A stretch of 35,037 nucleotides of DNA from CAG-877 sp963645945. GTDB taxonomy: Bacteria > Bacillota_I > Bacilli_A > RF39 > UBA660. The notes below the pieces were generated by a model. The model saw nothing but the letters and a program-made list of their open reading frames with translations. It did no database searches and was not told the origin of the DNA. A program made the position numbers and the translations under genes. This document shows positions 22,930-31,192 of the stretch, piece by piece (the stretch's first letter is position 1; the number at the start of each line of letters is the position of its first letter). The DNA lies in contig CAVIUA010000027.1 in the NCBI GenBank assembly GCA_963645945.1, forward strand, positions 1 to 35,037, given 5' to 3'.

Positions 22930-23988
22930 CTAAATACTACCCTTTACTTTATCAAGACCTTTTTCTAAGTCTTCTTCAAAAAATCTATATGTAGTTCTTA
23001 ATAATAAGTAACAAGGAAGTGCCACAACTATACCAACCATTCCAGCTAAAGTTCCCCCAACTGAAACAACCATAATAGTTATTAAAGGATTAACACCATT
23101 TGTTTTACCATATACTTTAGGTGATGTAAAATAGCCATCGATTTGAGGAAATATCAAACATATAACAATAGTCGCAATAACTAAAGGCTTAGAAACAACA
23201 CTCGCCATAATAATCGCAATAACATTAGTAATTAAACCACCGAAATAAGGAATAACAGTAGTTAAACAAGCAAGAATACCAAGTATTAACCAGTTTGGAT
23301 GTCCAATTATAAAAAACAAAAAGCTATATTCAATTAACTGAATTAACATAAATATTCCAAGTCCTTTTAAATAATTACTAATTTCATTATCTAAACATTT
23401 AAAATATTTATATGTTTTCTTTCCAAAAGACAAAACTAAGTTTTTAAACCAATGTCTAATTTTCTCCATATCTGCTAAGAAATAAATAAATCCAACAAAT
23501 CCAACAATAAATTTACTAACAAAATTAATAGATTTTGAAACAAAACCAATAGTAGTAGATGAAATCATACTACCAATATCTTTTAAAGTATCATTTAAAT
23601 AATCAGTTATCTGTATTTCAAAATTACCAAGGTTAATATCAAACTTCAATCCTATATTCTCAATTACCTCACCAGTCATTTTTATTAATAATGACAATTG
23701 ATCATAAAGTAAAGGTAATACAATCGCAATAAGTCCAACTAATAAAAATAATATTAAAATAATAGTAGTCGTAACCGCAAATCCTTTATGTAAACCTTTT
23801 TTCTCTAGCCAAGTAATCAAAGGTGTAAGTGCATATGCAAAAATAAATCCTACAATAAATGGAGCCATTACTGAAATAATTTTCATTAGAACACCCCACC
23901 AAACACCTACATTAGTAATTGCTATATAAAGTAAACCTAAAAAAAATGTCAAATTAATAATTTTATAATTTAGTTTATTGGAAAACAC
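22930..23988 (-). CDS. AI-2E family permease
   Basis: A 352-residue multi-pass membrane protein of the AI-2E/PerM/YdbI family. It has two N-terminal membrane segments, a large outer or amphipathic stretch (about 95-165), then five to six more segments. The family's conserved end is present: G-L-x-T-N-V, then FPQIDGYFTSPKVYGKTNGVNPL, and IVVALPCYLLLRTTYRFF. Despite the family name few members move autoinducer-2; some are Na+/H+ antiporters, so no substrate is given. The start is the GTG at 23988, six bases after AGGTGA. It lies 6 nt after dtd. Confidence 0.87.
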   Translation of the reverse strand: MFSNKLNYKIINLTFFLGLLYIAITNVGVWWGVLMKIISVMAPFIVGFIFAYALTPLITWLEKKGLHKGFAVTTTIILILFLLVGLIAIVLPLLYDQLSLLIKMTGEVIENIGLKFDINLGNFEIQITDYLNDTLKDIGSMISSTTIGFVSKSINFVSKFIVGFVGFIYFLADMEKIRHWFKNLVLSFGKKTYKYFKCLDNEISNYLKGLGIFMLIQLIEYSFLFFIIGHPNWLILGILACLTTVIPYFGGLITNVIAIIMASVVSKPLVIATIVICLIFPQIDGYFTSPKVYGKTNGVNPLITIMVVSVGGTLAGMVGIVVALPCYLLLRTTYRFFEEDLEKGLDKVKGSI

Positions 23989-23994
23989 GCCATA

Positions 23995-24429
23995 TCACCT
24001 CTCTAAAAGAATAGTTGTTGGACCAATATTAGTAATATTAACTTCCATATCAGCACCAAAGATACCAGTTTCAACCTCTACATATTTTTCTAGTTCTTTA
24101 TTAAATAAGTTATATAACTCTACTGCCTCATCATTTTTCATAGCTTTAATATAACTAGGCCTATTTCCTTTTTCACAACTTGCATATAAAGTAAATTGTG
24201 AAACAGATAAAATCTTACCAGAATAATCTAAAATACTTTTATTCATAACACCATTATCATCTGGGAAAATTCTAAGATTAACAACCTTTTTAGCTATGTA
24301 TTCAATTTTGCCAATATCATCTCCATCAGTAAATCCAACTAAAAGCACTAATCCATGATCTATTTTACCAACGACTTTATTAGAAACTTTAACACTAGCT
24401 TTACCAGTTCTTTGTACCAAAACTCTCAT
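23995..24429 (-). CDS. dtd: D-aminoacyl-tRNA deacylase
   Basis: Hydrolyses D-aminoacyl-tRNAs (and Gly-tRNA-Ala), so D-residues do not enter proteins. The start MRVLVQRTGKASVKV is typical. SQFTLYASCEKGNRPSY holds the active-site region, and the cross-subunit Gly-Pro motif is in NIGPTTILLER. At 144 residues it has normal length. Its ATG overlaps the rel stop as ATGA, a coupling and gene order also found in B. subtilis. Confidence 0.96.
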   Translation of the reverse strand: MRVLVQRTGKASVKVSNKVVGKIDHGLVLLVGFTDGDDIGKIEYIAKKVVNLRIFPDDNGVMNKSILDYSGKILSVSQFTLYASCEKGNRPSYIKAMKNDEAVELYNLFNKELEKYVEVETGIFGADMEVNITNIGPTTILLER

Positions 24430-26585
24430 CGCATCACTCTTTCTACTTTATCTATATAATTAGCTTTATTAAGAGTCATAATAGCCTTATTTAATTGTTC
24501 AAGTCCAGTTACATAACAGCCAACCTCATATAAAATATTATCAACTCTACTAATTGTTTTTATCTCATCAACACTAATATTAAGCATAGAAATACTTTGC
24601 ATTAAATCGAGCATATGACTATCACTAGTATTAGTATAAACAATTAAAGATGTATAATATCTTTTATTAGAATTAGAGCCCCAAATAACTTCTAAAGTTC
24701 TATCTTCTAACATCTCCAAGTTATGGCAATTAATTCTATGAACAGAAATACCATTACCTTTAGTAATATAGCCAATGATTTCATCACCATAAACCGGATT
24801 ACAACAATTAGCTAAATTAACTTTAACTTTATCAATCCCTGTAACAATAATATCAGCATCAGTATTACTAGAAGTAATTTTAATGTTTTTAGGAGTAACA
24901 ACTTCTTCACTCTTATCAATAATATTAATAATAGCGTTTACTGGTACTCTACCATTACCAGCCATTAAATATATTTCATCTAAATCTAAACAATTAATAT
25001 CTTCACATATCTTCTTAATATTCTCATCAGTAAAGAAACTAGCAAAGGCAATTTTTCTTTTTCTTAATTCTTTTTCAAGACTATCTTTTCCACGTTCAAT
25101 ATAAACTTCACGTTCATTTTTAGTAAAAAAACTTTTAATTTTATTTCTAGCCTGAGTAGTTTTAACCATGTTGATCCATTCTTTAGATGGATTTGAACTC
25201 TTATTTGTATTGATCTTAACAATATCATTATTCTTAAGTTCATAGTCTAAAGGAACTATATTATTATTTACAATTGCTCCAACTGTAGTTTCTCCAACAC
25301 GAGTATGTATTTTATAAGCAAAATCTAAAGGAGTAGCTCCTACTGGTAATTCAATAACATCACCTTTAGGTGTAAAACAATAAATATTATTATTTAACAA
25401 TTCATCTTTTACACTATTAACAAATTCTTCACTACTCATCTTATCTCTTGATAAGTCTATTATTGATTTAAAGAATTGTAATTTCTGTTCTGTTTTATTT
25501 AAAATATCTGCTTTAACTGCTCCAGAACCTTCTTTATATGCCCAATGAGACGCTATACCATTTTCAGCAACCTCATCCATATCATAAGTTCTAATCTGAA
25601 TTTCAAATAAATATCCATCAATTCCAAAAACTGTTGTATGTAATGACTGATACATATTAGGTTTAGGCATCGCAATATAATCTTTAAATCTCTTTGGCAA
25701 TGGTCTAAACTTAGAATGAATAATACCTAAAGCCAAGTAACATTCTTGTTCAGTATGTACTAGAATTCTTAATGCTAATAAATCATAGATATCACTAAAC
25801 TTTTTGCCCTTATCAAGTTTATTATAAATACTGTAAATACTCTTCGCTCTACCTTTAATCTCATGATTAATATGATGAGCATCTAATAATTCAGAAACTT
25901 CTTTCTGCATATCAAAAACAGTCTTATCACGTTCTAGTTTTGTCTTGTTAAGTTTCTCTGCTATATCATAAAAAACATCTGGTTTTAAATAACGTAAAGA
26001 TAAATCTTCTAACTCACTTTTAATTTTATGAATACCTAAATGATGTGCAATAGGAGCAAAAATATCTAAAGTTTCATGAGCTTTAGCCTTTTGTCTATCT
26101 TCAGGAAGAGCCCAAAGAGTTCTCATATTATGAAGACAGTCAGATAATTTTATAATAATAACCCTAACATCTTCACTCATACCTACTATAATCTTCTTAT
26201 AATAATCAATTAAGTATTCATTTTCTGTAGAAAAATTAATTCTACTAAGTCTCGTAACACCTGTAACAAGTCTTGTTATGTTAACACCAAATTCATCTTC
26301 CATTTCTTCAACAGAACAATCGCAATCTTCTAATACATCATGCATTAATCCAGCTGAAATAGTCTCATAATCAGCATATATTTTAGCTAATATTAAAGCC
26401 ACATTCAATGGATGTATAATATATGGTTCTCCAGATTTTCTAACTTGTCCAGAATGTTTCAAACGAGCAAACTCATAAGCTTTATTTATAACAGAAAGCT
26501 GTTGTTCATCATTAATATATGCACAAACAGCTTCCCTTACTTCTTCAAATGTAATTTTATCACTTTTTACTGACGTAGGAATCAA
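24426..26585 (-). CDS. rel: Bifunctional (p)ppGpp synthetase/hydrolase Rel
   Basis: Makes and breaks (p)ppGpp on or off the ribosome in the stringent response. The HD hydrolase domain (about 40-190) has HSGQVRKSGEPYIIHP and MHDVLED (His82, Asp83). The synthetase domain (about 235-350) has IYSIYNKL, the G-loop area RPLPKRFKDYIAMPKPN and YQSLHTTV. A TGS domain follows (about 390-450, CFTPKGDVIELPVGATPLDFAYKIH), then the zinc-finger region with CCNPVYGDEIIGYITKGNGISVHR and an ACT domain. At 719 residues it is complete and all domains look intact. The start is uncertain: the frame opens with TTG at 26585, directly behind GAGGAG and 7 nt after secDF, and no in-frame ATG lies nearby. Confidence 0.95.
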   Translation of the reverse strand: MIPTSVKSDKITFEEVREAVCAYINDEQQLSVINKAYEFARLKHSGQVRKSGEPYIIHPLNVALILAKIYADYETISAGLMHDVLEDCDCSVEEMEDEFGVNITRLVTGVTRLSRINFSTENEYLIDYYKKIIVGMSEDVRVIIIKLSDCLHNMRTLWALPEDRQKAKAHETLDIFAPIAHHLGIHKIKSELEDLSLRYLKPDVFYDIAEKLNKTKLERDKTVFDMQKEVSELLDAHHINHEIKGRAKSIYSIYNKLDKGKKFSDIYDLLALRILVHTEQECYLALGIIHSKFRPLPKRFKDYIAMPKPNMYQSLHTTVFGIDGYLFEIQIRTYDMDEVAENGIASHWAYKEGSGAVKADILNKTEQKLQFFKSIIDLSRDKMSSEEFVNSVKDELLNNNIYCFTPKGDVIELPVGATPLDFAYKIHTRVGETTVGAIVNNNIVPLDYELKNNDIVKINTNKSSNPSKEWINMVKTTQARNKIKSFFTKNEREVYIERGKDSLEKELRKRKIAFASFFTDENIKKICEDINCLDLDEIYLMAGNGRVPVNAIINIIDKSEEVVTPKNIKITSSNTDADIIVTGIDKVKVNLANCCNPVYGDEIIGYITKGNGISVHRINCHNLEMLEDRTLEVIWGSNSNKRYYTSLIVYTNTSDSHMLDLMQSISMLNISVDEIKTISRVDNILYEVGCYVTGLEQLNKAIMTLNKANYIDKVERVMR

Positions 26586-26592
26586 CTCCTCT

Positions 26593-28869
26593 CTAACAGT
26601 TTACACCTTTTACCTTTTTTTCTTCAAATTCATCTGTATATATTTTTTTTACTTTTTTAGGTTTACCTAAATTTTTCTTTTCCAATTTCATAAATAATGC
26701 TGTTGCTATAAAGATAGAAGAATAAGTTCCAGCAATAAGGCCAAATAACATAGCCAAATTAAATGTTAATATCTCTTTAGATCCAAGTATTATTAATGTA
26801 ATAACAGGAATTAATGTAGTAATTGAAGTATAAATAGTACGACTAAATGTTTCTTGAATACTAGTATTACATAAATTATAAAATTTTTCTTCTTTTAATT
26901 TACTCTCATCAACTTCATTAACTCTTTCTCTTATTCTATCAAATGTAACAATAGTATCGTTAATTGAATAACCAATGATAGCTAAAAGTGCAGCTATAAA
27001 CATTGAAGTAACTTCAAAATTAAATATTGCAAATAACGCTACCATAATCAAAACATCATGTACTAAAGCAACAACACCAGACACAGCATAACTAAACTTA
27101 AATCTAAATGATACATAAATAATTATACCTAGTAAAGCCAAAATAACTGATATGAAAGCATTTTTAACTAATTCTTTTTGTACAATATTAGATACAACAC
27201 CTATATTAACTTTAGCTTCATACTTATCTTCAAAATAAGCATTAACGTCCTTAACTTTTTCACCAGATAAAGCATCATCTATTCTAATAACAGTCTCATC
27301 AGTCCCAATTGTTATATCAGAACTCTTTAATTTTAATTCTTTTAAATCTTTATTTAATTGTTTCTTAGTTAACTTATCTTCAGTAGAAATAGTTATATCA
27401 GTACCAGATCTATAATCAATACCTAAATTCATACCACAAAAAGATATTGTAACAACACCAATAATTATAATAATAACAGATATACTAGCAAATAATTTTC
27501 TATTTTTTAAGAAATCAAATTTACCAAATGGTACTTTCTTAACTTTTTCATTTTTAGAAAGATTTGGAATATCCTCTTTATTAACTGAAATAAATAATTT
27601 AGTTTTATCATTAAAGTAATTAGTCTTAACAAATAATCCTAATAACCAACGAGTTAAGAATACCATTGTAAACATTGTAACTATAATTGTAATAATTAAC
27701 ATAGTAGCAAATCCTTTAATACTAGATTCACCAAAGACAAACATAATTATCGCAACTATTAAAGTAGTTAAATTAGAATCAAGTATAGCACTAAGACTAC
27801 TCTTAACTCCTTCTTTATATGCTAATGGTAAACTTTTACCTTTATATAATTCTTCTTTAATACGTGCAAATGTAATAACATTTGAATCAACTGACATACC
27901 AATACCAAGTACTAAAGCAGCAATTCCTGGAAGTGTTAATACTCCACCAACTAGCCAGAATATTAAGAATACTAAGAATGTATATAGAAGCATTGCTATT
28001 GTTGATATAGCACCAGCAAAATGATATACAACTACTAATAACACACCGATTAAAGCAACACCAATAATACCAGCTACTAATGTTTTTTGAAGCGTGTCAT
28101 CGCCAAATGAAGCACCTACTGTTTTAGAAGAAATTTCAGATAATTTGCTTGGCAAAGAACCAGAGTTAATTAAGTCAACTAAATTACTAACTTCATCTTC
28201 TGTAAAATCACCTTGAATAATAACATCACTAGCAAATCCCTGTGATACAGTAGCGGCACTTAAACAATTAGATTCACTAGTACCACATAAACTACCTTCT
28301 TTTTCAAAACTATCAGTCATACCATTATAATCTAGCCAAATAACTATCATATTTTGATCATAATCTTTAACAGCATTAGTAACTTCATAAAATTTATCTT
28401 TATCTTTAACTGTTAATAGTACAGCTGGATTTCCAGATGAATCTTGACTAACTTTAGCTCCACCAGCTTTTAAAACTTCACTAGTCATTAATAAATTATC
28501 ATCAGTATCTCTAAATGATAATGTCGCAACAGTTGATAACTGTGTACGTGCTTGTTCAGGATCAGAAACGCCTGCTAATTTTACTCTTATTTTATCATTA
28601 CCCTCTAAAATAATTTCAGGTTCACTAACACCTAAACTATCAATTCTTTTACTTAAAGTTTTATAAGTAGCAGTTAACTTACTACTGTTCATTTTAGAAC
28701 CATCAATAGATTCAACTTTATAAAGAATTTCAAAACCACCTTGTAAATCCAAACCAAATTTTAATCCTTTAAATAATGGAATAAATAACAAGCAAATCGC
28801 TACTGCTAATACAAATAAGCAAGAAGCAGTAATAATAACCTTCTTTTTACCCTTGTTCTTATTTTTCAT
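26593..28869 (-). CDS. secDF: Fused SecDF protein-export membrane protein
   Basis: A proton-driven RND-type helper of SecYEG that pulls preproteins across the membrane. The SecD half has an N-terminal membrane segment, the GLDLQGG motif, the large P1 outer domain (about 55-240) and a five-helix bundle with GIGMSVDSNVITFARIKEE. A linker (about 430-450) leads to the SecF half, with GIDYRSGTDI and IIGYSINDTIVTFDRIRE. At 758 residues it is a full fusion, as in Bacillus. GGTGA lies before the ATG. It follows the comN-like gene by 11 nt and precedes rel by 7 nt. Confidence 0.96.
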   Translation of the reverse strand: MKNKNKGKKKVIITASCLFVLAVAICLLFIPLFKGLKFGLDLQGGFEILYKVESIDGSKMNSSKLTATYKTLSKRIDSLGVSEPEIILEGNDKIRVKLAGVSDPEQARTQLSTVATLSFRDTDDNLLMTSEVLKAGGAKVSQDSSGNPAVLLTVKDKDKFYEVTNAVKDYDQNMIVIWLDYNGMTDSFEKEGSLCGTSESNCLSAATVSQGFASDVIIQGDFTEDEVSNLVDLINSGSLPSKLSEISSKTVGASFGDDTLQKTLVAGIIGVALIGVLLVVVYHFAGAISTIAMLLYTFLVFLIFWLVGGVLTLPGIAALVLGIGMSVDSNVITFARIKEELYKGKSLPLAYKEGVKSSLSAILDSNLTTLIVAIIMFVFGESSIKGFATMLIITIIVTMFTMVFLTRWLLGLFVKTNYFNDKTKLFISVNKEDIPNLSKNEKVKKVPFGKFDFLKNRKLFASISVIIIIIGVVTISFCGMNLGIDYRSGTDITISTEDKLTKKQLNKDLKELKLKSSDITIGTDETVIRIDDALSGEKVKDVNAYFEDKYEAKVNIGVVSNIVQKELVKNAFISVILALLGIIIYVSFRFKFSYAVSGVVALVHDVLIMVALFAIFNFEVTSMFIAALLAIIGYSINDTIVTFDRIRERVNEVDESKLKEEKFYNLCNTSIQETFSRTIYTSITTLIPVITLIILGSKEILTFNLAMLFGLIAGTYSSIFIATALFMKLEKKNLGKPKKVKKIYTDEFEEKKVKGVNC

Positions 28870-28880
28870 GTAAATTCACC

Positions 28881-29165
28881 TCATAAAATTTCTAAATTTT
28901 TATCAAAATATTGTGTCCTACTGTTTCCTAATTTTTCTTTCAAATATTTATCAATTTGATTATTATCAGCTTTCAATATATCATCAACAATATCTGAAAG
29001 CATTAAATCGTGAGCCTTGCACCATCTAGTTTCAATTAAAAAGTTCCATACATCAGACTCTTTTATATATGAGTAACCAAATCTTTTTAATTCCATAACT
29101 TTACTTCTAAGTGCCGGTCCAACTCTATGATAAAGTTCCTCTTTACTAGAAAATTCAAAATCCAT
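28881..29165 (-). CDS. comN: ComN-like post-transcriptional regulator
   Basis: A 94-residue soluble protein resembling B. subtilis ComN (formerly YrzD). Shared features are an N-terminal V-G-P-A-L-x-S-K-V-x-E-L-K-R-F-G-Y-x-x-I-K-E-x-x-x-W segment and a following W-C-K-A-H-D-L-x-L-S-D-I-V-D-D-I-L. In Bacillus ComN affects comE mRNA and localises to division sites. Position supports the call, since the family is also next to secDF there. Here it is the first gene of the secDF-rel-dtd unit. The precise target in this organism is unknown, and no com genes lie in the window. Confidence 0.78.
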   Translation of the reverse strand: MDFEFSSKEELYHRVGPALRSKVMELKRFGYSYIKESDVWNFLIETRWCKAHDLMLSDIVDDILKADNNQIDKYLKEKLGNSRTQYFDKNLEIL

Positions 29166-29194
29166 AAAGACACCACATCCTCACCAACATCATT

Positions 29195-29223
29195 ATTATA
29201 ACTAAAATAACTAAAAAATTAAA
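29195..29223 (-). promoter_or_regulatory. Possible promoter of the comN-secDF-rel unit
   Basis: TATAAT (29200-29195) with a weak -35 TTTAAT (29223-29218) 17 bases upstream, on the minus strand, about 30 bases before the comN-like ATG. Confidence 0.45.
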
Positions 29224-29240
29224 GTAAAATCAACAAATTT

Positions 29241-30146
29241 CTATATTTTATTATCATCTTTAATAGCCCTAGGAAAACTATTATAATACACTTCTTTAAG
29301 TCTATCTGTTGTAACATGAGTATAAATTTGTGTCGCACTAATACTTTCATGGCCAAGAAGTTTTTGCACAGTCAATAAATCGCACCCTTCATTAAGTAAA
29401 TGCGTCGCAAAACTATGTCTTAACACATGAGGAGAAATAGATTTATTTAAACTAGTTTCTTTAATTATCTGATCAAGAACATATCTAATTCCTCTTTCAG
29501 TAATACAAGAACCAGTATTATTTAAAAACAAATATTGACTATTCTTAACATTAAGTCTTAAATAACCATCATTAAGATATAATTTTAATATTTCATCACA
29601 ATAGTCACCATATGTAACTTTTCTTTCTTTATTACCTTTACCTAAAATAATTATCGTTCTACTTCCCAAATCAATATCAGAAACACTAATCGAAACAAGT
29701 TCTCCAACTCTAACTCCTGTACCATAAAGCATTTCCAAAATAAGTCTATTTCTTTGTCCTAAAGGTGTCCTTAAATCCGGAACTTTAAATAGTTCTTCTA
29801 ATTCATTGTATTCAAAATATCTAGGTAACTTCTTTTCTTTTTTTAATCCAGATATCAATGAAAAAACATTATTTTTAATAACTCCTTCATTAGCCAAAAA
29901 TTTATAAAATCCTCGTAAAGCACTAAGTTTCCTATCAATAGAAGAATTATTTTCTCCCTTTTTATCTTTTAAAAACATTAAGTAAAATCTTAAATCACTA
30001 TACTGAAGATTTTTAAAATTAATATTTTCACTATTTAAATAATCTAAAAATTGTACTATGTCACTACAATAATTTTCTATAGTATACAAAGAATAATTTT
30101 TTTGATATTGTAAATAGTCTCTATAATCTTCTAATTCTTTAATCAT
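29241..30146 (-). CDS. xerC: Tyrosine recombinase XerC
   Basis: One of the pair of recombinases that resolve chromosome dimers at dif during division. It has 301 residues: a SAM-like DNA-binding N-terminal domain (about 1-95) and a catalytic domain with Arg146 (GTGVRVGEL), Lys170, His240 and Arg243 (HVLRHSFATHLL), His266 (LGHES) and the nucleophile Tyr276 (TQIYTHV). I call XerC rather than XerD because its end (THV...L...Y...FPRA) resembles B. subtilis CodV/XerC and because it follows topA, as there. The ATG overlaps the previous stop as ATGA. No terminator is visible before the comN-like gene. Confidence 0.92.
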   Translation of the reverse strand: MIKELEDYRDYLQYQKNYSLYTIENYCSDIVQFLDYLNSENINFKNLQYSDLRFYLMFLKDKKGENNSSIDRKLSALRGFYKFLANEGVIKNNVFSLISGLKKEKKLPRYFEYNELEELFKVPDLRTPLGQRNRLILEMLYGTGVRVGELVSISVSDIDLGSRTIIILGKGNKERKVTYGDYCDEILKLYLNDGYLRLNVKNSQYLFLNNTGSCITERGIRYVLDQIIKETSLNKSISPHVLRHSFATHLLNEGCDLLTVQKLLGHESISATQIYTHVTTDRLKEVYYNSFPRAIKDDNKI

Positions 30147-31111
30147 TTTTTCTTCACCAAGGAATTACCAGTCTCATCACTAGCAGAAAACCCAGAAGGA
30201 TTAACAGTACCATCAACATCAAAGAAACCTATTCTATGTAAGTCATCAAAATTACTAGGCCTATAAATATCATCTGCACTATTTTCACTCCATACACGAT
30301 CCCAATCAATATTACCTTCTTTATCTCTAGTTTCATAAATACCAGCAACAAAGTCAGTTGTTAAAGCTTCCTTTTTGTTTTTTTCACGTTTACCAAATGA
30401 CATTAAAGTCTCTTTTTTTAAATTTTTAGTCTCCACTCCTTTTTTAGAAGATAAAGTTCTCTTTTCTTTTTGATTAGCTAAGTGTTTCTGCTCCCATACA
30501 ATAAGCTTACGTAGATTACTATATTTTAAACATCCAGAATAAATTATATTAAAATTACTTTTTTCTCTTTTAGTTACATGTTTATTATAATCATCACGAT
30601 ATCTAGAAATGCCTAACATTAATTTCGGAGATAAACTTAATTTCAAAATTTCTTGTGCTGAACGTTCTTTTTTTATGTATTCAGTAAGTCTTTTAATAAA
30701 ATCCAATAGTTCATCACTTCTCGTAAGCCAAATCTCATTATCAGTATATCCTATTTTTTTCTTACTTTTAACTTCAAACGCACATTTTCGTAATAAAGGA
30801 TTATCATAAATAATACTATCCTCTTTTAAGCCAGTATAAACATGTGTCATCAAAATATGATTATCCGAAAATGAAAAGCCATCAAAATCAAAATCTAAAC
30901 TAGACATAAAATCCGCTTCATTTTTAAATCCAGATGTAATATAGTCAACATCTTCAATAGGAAATTCATCATTTCCATCTACATATAAAGGAATAACGTT
31001 AACCAAATTTTCTCCTTCAAACAAATTAAACTGTCCAAACATTGGACTATCACTACTATAGTAATTACTTAAAACACCATCATAAGTACCATACCATAAT
31101 CTATATCCCAT
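30143..31111 (-). CDS. Unknown 322-residue protein between topA and xerC
   Basis: I do not recognise this protein. It is soluble, with an aromatic-rich start (MGYRLWYGTYDGVLSNYYSSDS). The middle is charged and helical (about 140-245) and very Lys-rich around 210-250. The C-terminal part contains DKEGNIDWDRVWSEN, IYRPSNFDDL and FFDVDGTVNPSGF, and ends in LVKKK. The start is the ATG at 31111, with GGGAGGT four bases ahead; an in-frame start at 31174 lies behind the topA terminator and lacks a site. It has its own promoter and overlaps xerC by 4 bases, in the place of trmFO in the B. subtilis order. The C-terminal DxDGT resembles a HAD motif but is in the wrong place. Confidence 0.8.
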   Translation of the reverse strand: MGYRLWYGTYDGVLSNYYSSDSPMFGQFNLFEGENLVNVIPLYVDGNDEFPIEDVDYITSGFKNEADFMSSLDFDFDGFSFSDNHILMTHVYTGLKEDSIIYDNPLLRKCAFEVKSKKKIGYTDNEIWLTRSDELLDFIKRLTEYIKKERSAQEILKLSLSPKLMLGISRYRDDYNKHVTKREKSNFNIIYSGCLKYSNLRKLIVWEQKHLANQKEKRTLSSKKGVETKNLKKETLMSFGKREKNKKEALTTDFVAGIYETRDKEGNIDWDRVWSENSADDIYRPSNFDDLHRIGFFDVDGTVNPSGFSASDETGNSLVKKK

Positions 31112-31126
31112 AAATACCTCCCATAA

Positions 31127-31155
31127 AGCATACTCTTCTAAAAGAAGTATATCAA
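31127..31155 (-). promoter_or_regulatory. Promoter for the unknown gene-xerC unit
   Basis: TTGATA (31155-31150), a 17-base spacer and TATGCT (31132-31127) on the minus strand, just after the topA terminator and 16 bases before the ATG at 31111. Confidence 0.5.
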
Positions 31156-31160
31156 ATAAT

Positions 31161-31189
31161 AAAAAAAAAGTCACTCTTCATGAGTAACT
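31161..31189 (-). terminator. topA terminator
   Basis: On the minus strand AGTTACTC, a short loop and GAGTGACT (one G-U pair), followed by nine U (31169-31161). It starts 4 bases after the topA stop. Confidence 0.85.
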
Positions 31190-31192
31190 TAA

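Noticed and set aside
23930..29240. Mobile element or recent transfer in the rel region
   Set aside because: Gene order is the ancestral Bacillota order, with tight spacing and uniform composition; XerC is a housekeeping recombinase, not a phage integrase.
30143..31111. HAD phosphatase (DVDGT motif)
   Set aside because: The motif is near the C-terminus; HAD enzymes have it at the N-terminus, followed by the rest of the fold, which is absent here.
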